Below the pieces are notes generated by a model. That model had not been told where the DNA came from and made no database searches. It was given only the letters and a program-made list of their open reading frames with translations. Positions 23,103 to 31,095 of a stretch of 48,425 nt of DNA are shown here, one piece after another. Both the position numbers and the translations under genes were made by a program. Each line of letters starts with the position of its first letter. Within the stretch, counting starts at the first letter, position 1. Source of the stretch: JALZAH01 sp051000755 (GTDB lineage: Bacteria; Actinomycetota; Acidimicrobiia; Acidimicrobiales; Palsa-688); contig JBPCNZ010000090.1 of NCBI GenBank assembly GCA_051000755.1, forward strand, positions 1 to 48,425, in the 5' to 3' direction.

Positions 23103-23660
23103 ATGACTCCGCCGTCGGTCATCGGGGCGAACTTCCTCGTCCCCAACTCCAGTTTCCTTGTCGAGCTGGTCGCCTTCCTGATCGTGCTCTATGTCCTGCG
23201 CAAGAAGGTCCTCCCCCGGCTGAGCGGGGTCCTCGAGGAGCGCCAGAAGACGATCCAAAAAGGGGTCGAGGACGCCGAGAAGGCCAAGAAGCGGGCCGAG
23301 GAGGCCGAGGCCAACTACCGCAAGACCATCGACCAGGCCCGCCAGGAGGCCCGTACCATGGTCGACGAGGCCAACCGGCTGGGCGAGCAGCTCAAGGTCG
23401 AGCTGCGCCAGAAGGGCGAGCAGGAGTACGAGCGGATCGTCTCGAGGGCCCAGTCCGACATCGACGCCTCGGCCCGGCGGGCCTCCGAGGAGCTGCGCCA
23501 GAACCTGTCCGAGACGGTCATCCTCGTTGTCCGCAAGGTCGTCGGCGAGGGTCTCGACACTGACGCTCACCGCCAGCTCATTGATCGCACCATCTCCGAG
23601 GTGGAGCAGGAGGCCTCCTCGACTGAGCGGGTGGGGTCCGACGAGGGAGTGAAGTCGTAA
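23103..23660 (+). CDS. atpF: ATP synthase F0 subunit b
   Basis: The peripheral stalk subunit, 185 residues. One N-terminal membrane helix (about 15-35, FLVELVAFLIVLYVL) is followed by a long charged coiled coil (about 45-170) rich in Glu, Lys and Ala. It begins 7 nt after the atpE stop. Unlike mycobacteria, where a second b-type segment is fused to delta, here b is a separate protein and no b' fusion is seen. Confidence 0.93.
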   Translation: MTPPSVIGANFLVPNSSFLVELVAFLIVLYVLRKKVLPRLSGVLEERQKTIQKGVEDAEKAKKRAEEAEANYRKTIDQARQEARTMVDEANRLGEQLKVELRQKGEQEYERIVSRAQSDIDASARRASEELRQNLSETVILVVRKVVGEGLDTDAHRQLIDRTISEVEQEASSTERVGSDEGVKS

Positions 23661-23661
23661 G

Positions 23662-24561
23662 GTGCGCGAGGGCATTCGCGGGTTCAGCGACGCCGTCATC
23701 GAGGACAGCTCCGGTGCTGACGAGCTGAGTGGTCTGGCCGACGAAACAGAAGCCGTGACCCGCCTCGTCGAGGGCAGCCCCGACCTCCGACTCGTTCTCG
23801 GCGACCCCGGTCTCCCGGTCCACGTGCGCCGCAGCGTTGTGAGCGACCTGTTCACCTCGCAGGTCAGCGTCGCCTGCGTGCGGTTGCTCACCTATATCAT
23901 CGAAGCCGACCGCGCCACGGATTTCGACGAGAATCTGGCCTGGCTCACCCGCCGGGTAGCTGCCGCCAGGGATGGTCTGGAGTCCACCAGCGTTGGACCA
24001 CTCGGCCGCACCGCGGCCGCCGAGCGGGCCGACGGTTACGCCACCGCCATCCTCGGACCGGTCAGGGACAACGAGGGCCTGGGCGATGTCGAGGACGACC
24101 TTTTCCGATTCTCGCGTGTCGTCCTCGGTGCCGACGAGCTGCTCGAAGCCCTCAGCGATCCTCGTACCCCGGTGGAGGCGCGGCGCGGCTTGGTGCACGA
24201 TCTGTTGGCCTCCAAGGCCGCCGAGGCATCCACCCGCCTGGCCACCTATGCCGTGACCGTGGGCCGACCGCGGGACTACGTCACCCTCCTGACCGCTCTG
24301 GTCGAGAGGGTCGCAGAGGAATCGCATAGGCGCGTGGCCGAGGTCCGGGCCGCCATCGAGCTGACCGACGAGGAGCAGCAGCGGTTGGGCGCGGCCTTGG
24401 GCCGTATCCTCGGCCACGACGTCGACGTGCGGGTGATCGTCGACCGCAGCGTCCTTGGCGGCTTCGTGGCCAGCGTCGGTGATTCGGTGGTGGACGGCAG
24501 CGTCCGCCACCGCCTGGAGAAGCTGAGAGAGCGCCTGGCGTTACCGGTGGCCAACATCTGA
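23662..24561 (+). CDS. atpH: ATP synthase F1 subunit delta with duplicated N-terminal domain
   Basis: The stator cap joining the b stalk to F1. It has 299 residues, against about 180 in most bacteria. The extra length is a second copy of the N-terminal six-helix domain. Copy 1 (about 3-110) contains VTRLVEGSPDLRLVLGDPG and VRRSVVSDLF. Copy 2 (about 120-215) contains RFSRVVLGADELLEALSDPRTPVEARRGLVHDLL as matching segments. The standard C-terminal domain follows (VLGGFVASVGDSVVDGSVRHRLEKL). As I recall, mycobacterial b-delta also has a duplicated domain, but fused to b'. The GTG start is 1 nt after the atpF stop. Confidence 0.93.
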   Translation: MREGIRGFSDAVIEDSSGADELSGLADETEAVTRLVEGSPDLRLVLGDPGLPVHVRRSVVSDLFTSQVSVACVRLLTYIIEADRATDFDENLAWLTRRVAAARDGLESTSVGPLGRTAAAERADGYATAILGPVRDNEGLGDVEDDLFRFSRVVLGADELLEALSDPRTPVEARRGLVHDLLASKAAEASTRLATYAVTVGRPRDYVTLLTALVERVAEESHRRVAEVRAAIELTDEEQQRLGAALGRILGHDVDVRVIVDRSVLGGFVASVGDSVVDGSVRHRLEKLRERLALPVANI

Positions 24562-24574
24562 TGAGGGAGCCTTC

Positions 24575-26155
24575 ATGGCAGAGCTGACGATCAACGCTTC
24601 GGACATCTCCGAAGCCCTGAAAAACAACATCGAAGACTTCGATCCAGAGGTGTCGCGCGAGCAGGTGGGCCGCATCCGCGACGTCGGTGACGGCATCGCT
24701 CACGTGACCGGCCTCGCCGACGCCGCTGTCAATGAGCTGCTCGAGTTCGAGAACGGTCTGGTCGGCCTGGCCCTCAACCTCGACGAGGACTCCATCGGCA
24801 CCGTCGTCCTCGGTGAGGTGGGCAATCTGGCCGAAGGTCAGATCGTGCGGGCGACCGGGCGCATTCTGTCCGTCCCGGTTGGCGACGCCCTCCTCGGTCG
24901 GGTGGTCAACCCCCTCGGCGAGCCCGTCGACGGCCAGGGGTCGCTGGGAGACAGCGTGCAGCGGCGACTCGAGGTCCAGGCTCCGGGCATCATCGACCGC
25001 CAGCCGGTCAGTGAACCTCTGCAGACCGGCATCAAGGCCATCGACACCATGACTCCGATCGGTCGGGGCCAGCGCGAGCTGATCATCGGTGACCGCAAGA
25101 CCGGCAAGACCACAGTGGCCGTCGACACCATCCTCAACCAGGCCGGCCAGGGCGTGAAGTGCATCTACGTGGCGATCGGCCAGAAGGGCTCGACGGTGGC
25201 CCAGACGGTGGACACGCTGCGCGACCGCGGAGCTATGGAGTACACCGTCGTGGTGACCGCTCCGGCGTCGGAGCCGGCCCCGTTCAAGTACCTCGCCCCC
25301 TACGCCGGGTGCGCCATCGGCCAGCACTGGATGGAGAACGGCGAGCACGCCCTCATCATCTACGACGACCTGTCCAAGCAGGCCGAGGCCTACCGTCAGC
25401 TGTCACTTCTGCTCCGCCGCCCGCCGGGCCGCGAGGCATACCCCGGCGACGTGTTCTATCTCCACAGCCGGCTCCTCGAGCGGGCCGCCAAGCTCTCCGA
25501 CGAGAAGGGCGGGGGTTCGCTGACTGCGTTGCCGATCATCGAGACCAAGGCCGGTGACATCTCGGCGTACATCCCGACGAACGTGATCTCCATCACCGAC
25601 GGCCAGGTGTTCCTCGAGACCGACCTCTTCTACGCCGGCGTGCGACCGGCCATCAACGTCGGCAACTCGGTTTCCCGTGTGGGTGGGGCGGCCCAGATCA
25701 AGGCCATGAAATCGGTGGTGGGCACCCTCAAGACCGACCTGGCCCAGTTCCGGGACCTGGAGTCCTTCGCCACGTTCGGGTCCGAGCTGGACAAGGTGTC
25801 CCAGGCCCAGCTCGACCGCGGCTACCGCCTGACCGAGCTGCTCAAGCAACCCCTCAACGCGCCGGTGCCCGTTGAGGAGCAGGTGGTGGTCATCTACGCC
25901 GGCACCGAGGGTTACCTCGACGACATCCCCGTGGTCGACGTGAGCCGATTCGAAAGCGAGCTGGTGCAGTACGTCAAGAGCAATCACGAGGGCCTCTTGG
26001 ACACCATCCGGGAGAAGAAGACCCTGCCCGAGGGCGACGAGCTGAAAGAGGCCGTCGAGGCCTTCCAAAAGCGGTTCTCCCCGGACTCGGACGCCAAGGA
26101 CTCGGACGCCAAGGACTCGGACGCCTCCGGCGAGTCCACCTCCGAGAGCGAGTAG
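24575..26155 (+). CDS. atpA: ATP synthase F1 subunit alpha
   Basis: The non-catalytic nucleotide-binding subunit, 526 residues. The N-terminal beta-barrel is followed by the P-loop GDRKTGKTT near residue 172, ALIIYDDLSKQAEAYRQ, and the arginine-finger region VGGAAQIKAMK. The last 25 or so residues are an acidic, Ser-rich tail containing the repeat DSDAK twice and ending ESTSESE. Mycobacterial alpha also has a C-terminal extension that suppresses ATP hydrolysis, but its sequence is different; a similar role here is only a thought. GAGGGAG precedes the ATG. Confidence 0.97.
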   Translation: MAELTINASDISEALKNNIEDFDPEVSREQVGRIRDVGDGIAHVTGLADAAVNELLEFENGLVGLALNLDEDSIGTVVLGEVGNLAEGQIVRATGRILSVPVGDALLGRVVNPLGEPVDGQGSLGDSVQRRLEVQAPGIIDRQPVSEPLQTGIKAIDTMTPIGRGQRELIIGDRKTGKTTVAVDTILNQAGQGVKCIYVAIGQKGSTVAQTVDTLRDRGAMEYTVVVTAPASEPAPFKYLAPYAGCAIGQHWMENGEHALIIYDDLSKQAEAYRQLSLLLRRPPGREAYPGDVFYLHSRLLERAAKLSDEKGGGSLTALPIIETKAGDISAYIPTNVISITDGQVFLETDLFYAGVRPAINVGNSVSRVGGAAQIKAMKSVVGTLKTDLAQFRDLESFATFGSELDKVSQAQLDRGYRLTELLKQPLNAPVPVEEQVVVIYAGTEGYLDDIPVVDVSRFESELVQYVKSNHEGLLDTIREKKTLPEGDELKEAVEAFQKRFSPDSDAKDSDAKDSDASGESTSESE

Positions 26156-26167
26156 GAGCGGCCCGGG

Positions 26168-27163
26168 ATGGCTGGAGGCCAGGAACGCATCCTGCGGAGA
26201 CGCATCCGCAGCATCCAGTCGACGAGGAAGATCACTCGGGCGATGGAGCTCATCGCAGCCTCGCGCATCGTAAGGGCCCAAGAGGCCATCGCTGCGGCCC
26301 GGCCTTACGTCGAGAAGATGTCCGAGGTGGTCAGCCATCTCGCCGATACACCCGACGGGCGGGAGCACCCCTTGTTCCGGGAGCCAGAAAACGTCCAAAA
26401 GGTTGCCGTCATCGCCATCGCCGGTGACCGGGGGCTCTCGGGCGCCTACAACTCGTCGGTCGTCCGGGCGACCGAGCGCCTCATAGCCGAGCGCAGCGAC
26501 GCCGGCGCCGAGGCGTCGATCGTGGCCTCAGGCCGAAAGGTCATCAACTACTTCCATTTCCGGGGCCGCGAGCTGACGGCCGGCTTCGTCGGCTTCTCGG
26601 AACGACCGACGGCGGCGAACGCCAAAGAGATCGCCGATGCGGTCATGGAGCCGTTCACCGCCGGCGAGCTCGATGAGATCAACCTCGTCTACACCGACTT
26701 CATCTCGATCGGTACCCAGCGTGTCATGGTCCGCAAGCTCATCCCCCTCGACCCCGACGAGGCGAAGGGTGGAGGGTCCAGTGACGGCGAGAGCGGCGAC
26801 TCCTCGGAGGGAGGCGGCTCGTCCGACTCCGAGGGTACGAAAGCCGACTACGAGTTCGAACCCGATCCCGGTGAGATTCTCGACCGGCTGCTGCCGAGCT
26901 GGCTGCAGGCAGAGATCCTGGCGGCGCTGCTGTCGGCGTCGGCGTCGGAGTACGCAGCTCGCCAGCGAGCCATGAAGGCAGCCACCGACAACGCCGACGA
27001 TCTGGTCAAGACGCTCAGTAGGATCATGAACCGGGCCCGCCAGGATGCCATCACCACCGAGATCATGGAGATCGTGGGCGGCGCCGAGGCCCTCCGGGGT
27101 GGCGGCGACGACCATGGCGCCGCCAATGAGCACTTTGAGTCGGCCGAATCACGGCCGGCATAA
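26168..27163 (+). CDS. atpG: ATP synthase F1 subunit gamma
   Basis: The central rotor shaft, 331 residues, longer than the usual 285-300. The N-terminal helix RRRIRSIQSTRKITRAMELIAASRI and the C-terminal helix with ASEYAARQRAMKAATDNADDL form the coiled-coil shaft. An insertion of about 30 residues rich in Gly, Ser, Asp and Glu (about 197-228) sits after KLIPLDPDE in the Rossmann-like domain, and a short acidic C-terminal tail follows the usual end. It begins 12 nt after atpA. Confidence 0.95.
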   Translation: MAGGQERILRRRIRSIQSTRKITRAMELIAASRIVRAQEAIAAARPYVEKMSEVVSHLADTPDGREHPLFREPENVQKVAVIAIAGDRGLSGAYNSSVVRATERLIAERSDAGAEASIVASGRKVINYFHFRGRELTAGFVGFSERPTAANAKEIADAVMEPFTAGELDEINLVYTDFISIGTQRVMVRKLIPLDPDEAKGGGSSDGESGDSSEGGGSSDSEGTKADYEFEPDPGEILDRLLPSWLQAEILAALLSASASEYAARQRAMKAATDNADDLVKTLSRIMNRARQDAITTEIMEIVGGAEALRGGGDDHGAANEHFESAESRPA

Positions 27164-27199
27164 CCCCGCTTCGTCCGCCCGAGGAATTCAGGAGTCACC

Positions 27200-28657
27200 A
27201 TGAGCACAGCCGTCGAGGAGCCCAACACGGAGGAGACCGCGGAGACCCGCGAGGGACGCGTGGTCGCTGTCGCCGGCCCGGTCGTGGACGTCGAGTTCCC
27301 ACCAGACTCCCTGCCCGACGTCAACTTCGCGGTCGAGATGGACGTCGAGCTCGAAGAGGATCAGACGACGACGGTCATCGCCGAGGTGGCCCAGCAGATC
27401 GGCGACGGCCGGGTCCGCTGCGTCTGCCTGCAGCAGACCGACGGACTGCGGCGGGGGACTGCGGTGCGAAACACGGGTCGGGGCATCACCGTCCCGGTCG
27501 GTGAGGCCGTCCTCGGCCACGTGTTCAACGTCAGCGGCAAGCCCCTCGACACCGACAAGGTCGAAGGCATCGAGGACTACTGGGAGATCCACCGACCGGC
27601 CCCCGACTTCGACGCTCTCGAACCGCACTCGGACATGCTGGAGACCGGTATCAAGGTCATCGACCTGTTGGAGCCCTACGTGCAGGGCGGAAAGATCGGT
27701 CTCTTCGGCGGCGCCGGTGTGGGCAAGACGGTCATCATCTTGGAGCTCATCAACCGGGTGGCCCAGCAGCACGGTGGTGTCTCGGTGTTCGCCGGGGTGG
27801 GCGAACGCACCCGGGAAGGCACCGATCTGTGGCTGGAGATGCAGGAGTCCCGCGTCATCGAGAAGGCGGCTCTGGTCTTCGGCCAGATGGACGAACCTCC
27901 GGGTGTACGCCTGCGGGTCGCCCTCTCGGCCCTGACCATGGCGGAGTATTTCCGGGACGTCAAGAACCAGGACGTGTTGCTCTTCGTCGACAACATCTTC
28001 CGGTTCGTCCAAGCCGGCTCTGAGGTCTCCACCCTGCTCGGACGCATGCCTTCGGCCGTGGGTTACCAGCCCACCCTGGCCGACGAGATGGGTGAGCTCC
28101 AGGAGCGCATCACCTCGACCAAAGGCCATTCCATCACCTCCGTGCAGGCGGTCTACGTGCCCGCCGACGACTACACCGACCCGGCACCCTTCACCACCTT
28201 CACCCACCTCGACGCCACGACGGAGCTGTCCCGCCAGATCGCCGCCCTCGGGATCTATCCGGCCGTGGACCCCTTGGCGTCCACGTCGAACATCCTGGCT
28301 CCCGAGATCGTCGGCGACCGCCACTACCAGGTGGCCCGCCGAGTCCAGGAGGTCCTCCAGCGCAGCAAGGAGCTCCAGGACATCATCGCCATCCTCGGTC
28401 TCGACGAGCTCTCCGAGGAGGACCGGATCGCCGTCACCCGGGCCCGCAAGATCCAGCGGTTTCTCTCCCAACCTTTCTTCGTCGCTGAGGTGTTCACCGG
28501 TCTGGAAGGCATCTACGTGCCGATCTCGGAGACGATTGAATCGTTCGAGGAACTGGTCAACGGGGACCTCGACGACCTTCCTGAGCAGGCGTTCCTCAAT
28601 GTCGGCAACGCCGACGGCGCCCGCGAGAAGGCCTCCCAACTGCAGAAGGAAGGCTGA
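27200..28657 (+). CDS. atpD: ATP synthase F1 subunit beta
   Basis: The catalytic subunit, 485 residues. The P-loop is GGAGVGKTV near residue 175. The catalytic Glu is in AGVGERTREG, Walker B is DVLLFVDNIFRF, and the beta-DELSEED motif appears as LDELSEEDR. An AGGAGTCACC stretch precedes ATG 27200. It is the most conserved protein in the window and suitable for placing the organism. Confidence 0.98.
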   Translation: MSTAVEEPNTEETAETREGRVVAVAGPVVDVEFPPDSLPDVNFAVEMDVELEEDQTTTVIAEVAQQIGDGRVRCVCLQQTDGLRRGTAVRNTGRGITVPVGEAVLGHVFNVSGKPLDTDKVEGIEDYWEIHRPAPDFDALEPHSDMLETGIKVIDLLEPYVQGGKIGLFGGAGVGKTVIILELINRVAQQHGGVSVFAGVGERTREGTDLWLEMQESRVIEKAALVFGQMDEPPGVRLRVALSALTMAEYFRDVKNQDVLLFVDNIFRFVQAGSEVSTLLGRMPSAVGYQPTLADEMGELQERITSTKGHSITSVQAVYVPADDYTDPAPFTTFTHLDATTELSRQIAALGIYPAVDPLASTSNILAPEIVGDRHYQVARRVQEVLQRSKELQDIIAILGLDELSEEDRIAVTRARKIQRFLSQPFFVAEVFTGLEGIYVPISETIESFEELVNGDLDDLPEQAFLNVGNADGAREKASQLQKEG

Positions 28658-28664
28658 GCGAGCC

Positions 28665-29090
28665 GTGGCCACAACCAACGTCGAGGTTGTCAGCCCGGAC
28701 CGGACCCTCTACTCCGGCGAGGCCGAGATGGTGGTCTGCCGGACGGTCGACGGCGAGATTGCTTTCCTGGCCGATCACACACCGCTCATCGGGGCACTCG
28801 TGCCGTGTGTGCTGCGAATCGTCCCGGAGAGCGGCGAAGAGGACGTGTTCGCGGTAGGCGGCGGATTCGTCGACGTGGGCGGCAACAAGGTGATCGTCCT
28901 GGCCGATCAGGCCCAGGAGTCAGGCGACATCGATGTGGCCGCGGCTCGCTCCGACCTCGAGAAGGCTCAGAGCGGTCAGGAATCCGACAGCGATGACGAC
29001 GAGGACGACGACAAAGCCGCTACGGCATTGCGGTGGGCCGAAGTGCGTCTTGAGGTAGCTGGCGAGTCGGCGGACACGTCAAGGCCGTGA
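28665..29090 (+). CDS. atpC: ATP synthase F1 subunit epsilon
   Basis: A rotor subunit that regulates ATP hydrolysis. The N-terminal beta-sandwich (VEVVSPDRTLYSGEAEMV, FLADHTPLIGAL, VGGGFVDVGGNKVIVLAD) is complete. The C-terminal helical part is interrupted by a strongly acidic run of about 12 residues (SDSDDDEDDD) before KAATALRWAEVRL. It has 141 residues. It starts at GTG 28665, 7 nt after atpD, and is the last gene of the operon. Confidence 0.93.
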   Translation: MATTNVEVVSPDRTLYSGEAEMVVCRTVDGEIAFLADHTPLIGALVPCVLRIVPESGEEDVFAVGGGFVDVGGNKVIVLADQAQESGDIDVAAARSDLEKAQSGQESDSDDDEDDDKAATALRWAEVRLEVAGESADTSRP

Positions 29091-29114
29091 CCGGGGCGGC
29101 ATGGTCCGCCTGAA

Positions 29115-30017
29115 ATGGCCAACCGCCACCGCTTGGGCGTGGCTGTGGTCATCGACCCGCCGGTAGCCGACGAGATCAACGGCCTGCGCCGGGCCGTGGG
29201 CGACGGGGCCCTCGAGCGGATCGCTCCCCATGTGACCCTGGTCCCCCCGGTCAACGTCCCCGCGTCGCGCCTGCCTGACGCTCTGGCCCGGCTCCGGGCG
29301 GCGGCGGCGTCGTGTCTTGGGCCGCTGCACCTGACCCTCGGGCCGCCGGCCTCCTTCCTGCCCGCCAACCCGGTCCTGACCCTCGCCGTCGGCGGCGACG
29401 TCGATGGCCTCGGTGCCCTCCGGGACTCGGTGTTCGTGGAGCCCCTGGCCCGGACCCTGTCGTGGCCGTGGGTTCCCCACCTGACGTTGGCCGATGACGG
29501 GGACCCGGTCCGCATCGAAGCCGCCGTGGGACTGCTCGATGCCTATCGCGCCAGCGTGGACGTCGACCGGCTGGTACTCCTCGAAGCCACTCGGGCCTCC
29601 GAGGGTCTGCGGTGGCGCCCGTTGGCTGACGCCGCCCTCGGCCCCCGCCGCGTCGTTGGACGGGGAGGGATCGACCTCGAGCTGACCCGAGGACGGATCG
29701 TCGACCCCGAGGCGATGGGGATCATCCGAGCCGCCGGTCTCCCTGCCCTGCCCGGGCCCATCGGGGACGGGGCGGGCATCGTGGTCACGGGCCGGCGGGC
29801 CACCGACGTGGTGGGCGTGGCGACCGCGTGGCGCGACGACGGTGGCGGACACGTGGGTGTGGTCGTGGCACAGGACCGCCGCCGCGAGGGCATCGGATCG
29901 CATCTGCTGGCCCACGTGGAGGCCGCGGTCGGTGATGCCGGCTGGGCCTGTCCTGTCCTCGCCGCCGTCGGGCCGGCAGGCTTCTACGAGTCTCGGAGCC
30001 GCTGGTCGGTCGCCTGA
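29115..30017 (+). CDS. 2H phosphoesterase / GNAT acetyltransferase fusion
   Basis: A 300-residue protein with two unrelated domains. Residues about 5-165 are a 2H phosphoesterase (2'-5' RNA ligase-like) with both catalytic H-x-T motifs, HVT at 39-41 and HLT at 123-125. Residues about 200-300 are a compact GNAT N-acetyltransferase with the acetyl-CoA-binding RRREGIGSHLL and a final FYES segment. Members of the first group act on 2'-5' or cyclic phosphodiester bonds in RNA or small nucleotides; the second group acetylates amines. The combined substrate is unknown. It starts at ATG 29115, 24 nt after atpC. Both active sites look intact. Confidence 0.82.
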   Translation: MANRHRLGVAVVIDPPVADEINGLRRAVGDGALERIAPHVTLVPPVNVPASRLPDALARLRAAAASCLGPLHLTLGPPASFLPANPVLTLAVGGDVDGLGALRDSVFVEPLARTLSWPWVPHLTLADDGDPVRIEAAVGLLDAYRASVDVDRLVLLEATRASEGLRWRPLADAALGPRRVVGRGGIDLELTRGRIVDPEAMGIIRAAGLPALPGPIGDGAGIVVTGRRATDVVGVATAWRDDGGGHVGVVVAQDRRREGIGSHLLAHVEAAVGDAGWACPVLAAVGPAGFYESRSRWSVA

Positions 30018-30020
30018 GGC

Positions 30021-31022
30021 CTACTCGAAGGGCACCGACGCGTACAGCGCCAGCTTCTTCAGCCGGTGGCGGGCGTCGATGCGCCGCACGGTCCCCGACT
30101 TGGAGCGCATGACCATCGATTCGGTCGCCGCCCCCCGGTTGTCATAGCGGACCCCGCGGAGCAGTTCGCCGTCGGTGATGCCGGTGGCGGCGAAGAAGCA
30201 GTTGTCGCCGCGCACCAGGTCGTCGGTGGTCAGCACCCGGTCCAGGTCGTAGCCCAGGTCCTCGGCCGCTTTGCGCTCAGCGTCGTCGCGGACGTAGAGA
30301 CGGCCCTGGATCTCGCCGCCGAGGCATTTGAGGGCCGCAGCGGAGATCACCCCCTCGGGGGTGCCGCCAATGCCTATGAGAATGTCCGCCCCCGAGCCGA
30401 TCCACGCACTGGAGATGGCACCGGCCACGTCACCGTCGGGGATCAAGCGAATCCGGGCTCCGGTGGCCCGGGCCTCCTCGATCAGGGCGTGGTGGCGGGG
30501 CCGATCGAGGATCACGGCGGTGACGTCACGCACCGATTCGCCTTTAGCCTTGGCCACCGCGTGGATGTTGTCGGTCACCGACGCCTCGATGCTCACCAGG
30601 CCGGCGGCCTCGCTCCCGACCGCGATCTTCTCCATGTAGACACACGGCCCGGGGTCGAACATGGTGCCGCGCTCGCCGACCGCGATCACCGCCAGGGCAC
30701 CGCTGCGGCCCTGGGCCAGCAGGGTGGTCCCGTCGACGGGATCCACGGCGACATCGGTGAGCGGCGGGGTGCCGTCGCCGACCTCCTCGCCGTTGTAGAG
30801 CATCGGGGCCTCGTCCTTCTCGCCCTCACCGATCACCACGATCCCGTCCATCGGCACCCCGCCCAGGACGACTCGCATGGCGTCGACGGCCGCCCCGTCG
30901 GCGCCCTCTTTGTCCCCTCGTCCCATCCACCGGGCGGCGGCCATGGCGGCCGCCTCGGTGACTCGGACCAGCTCCAAAGCGAGGTTCCGGTCCGGGGCCT
31001 GGCGTACCTGCTCGCTGGTCAT
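30021..31022 (-). CDS. glpX: Class II fructose-1,6-bisphosphatase
   Basis: Hydrolyses fructose-1,6-bisphosphate to fructose-6-phosphate in gluconeogenesis. The 333 residues carry the GlpX-type metal and substrate motifs IGEGEKDEAPMLYNGEEVG, VAVDPVDGTTLLAQG and GIGGTPEGVISAAALKCLGG. It ends 3 nt from the convergent 2H/GNAT gene. The ATG at 31022 lies 9 nt after TAGGAT on the minus strand (31032-31037). It is divergent from the GT-C gene across 73 bp. Confidence 0.95.
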   Translation of the reverse strand: MTSEQVRQAPDRNLALELVRVTEAAAMAAARWMGRGDKEGADGAAVDAMRVVLGGVPMDGIVVIGEGEKDEAPMLYNGEEVGDGTPPLTDVAVDPVDGTTLLAQGRSGALAVIAVGERGTMFDPGPCVYMEKIAVGSEAAGLVSIEASVTDNIHAVAKAKGESVRDVTAVILDRPRHHALIEEARATGARIRLIPDGDVAGAISSAWIGSGADILIGIGGTPEGVISAAALKCLGGEIQGRLYVRDDAERKAAEDLGYDLDRVLTTDDLVRGDNCFFAATGITDGELLRGVRYDNRGAATESMVMRSKSGTVRRIDARHRLKKLALYASVPFE

Positions 31023-31095
31023 GACCCGAAGATCCTACTGGAGCGCGGCGCCGGCGCGGGTTGGCGAGAGCGGGGACAAGGTAGTTTGTTTGCTC
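31023..31095. promoter_or_regulatory. Divergent promoters of glpX and the GT-C glycosyltransferase
   Basis: On the minus strand, TAGGAT (31032-31037) ends 9 nt before the glpX ATG. On the plus strand, TAGTTT (31082-31087) ends 8 nt before GTG 31096. Both fit -10 elements of leaderless or nearly leaderless transcripts, facing away from each other in 73 bp. Confidence 0.55.
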
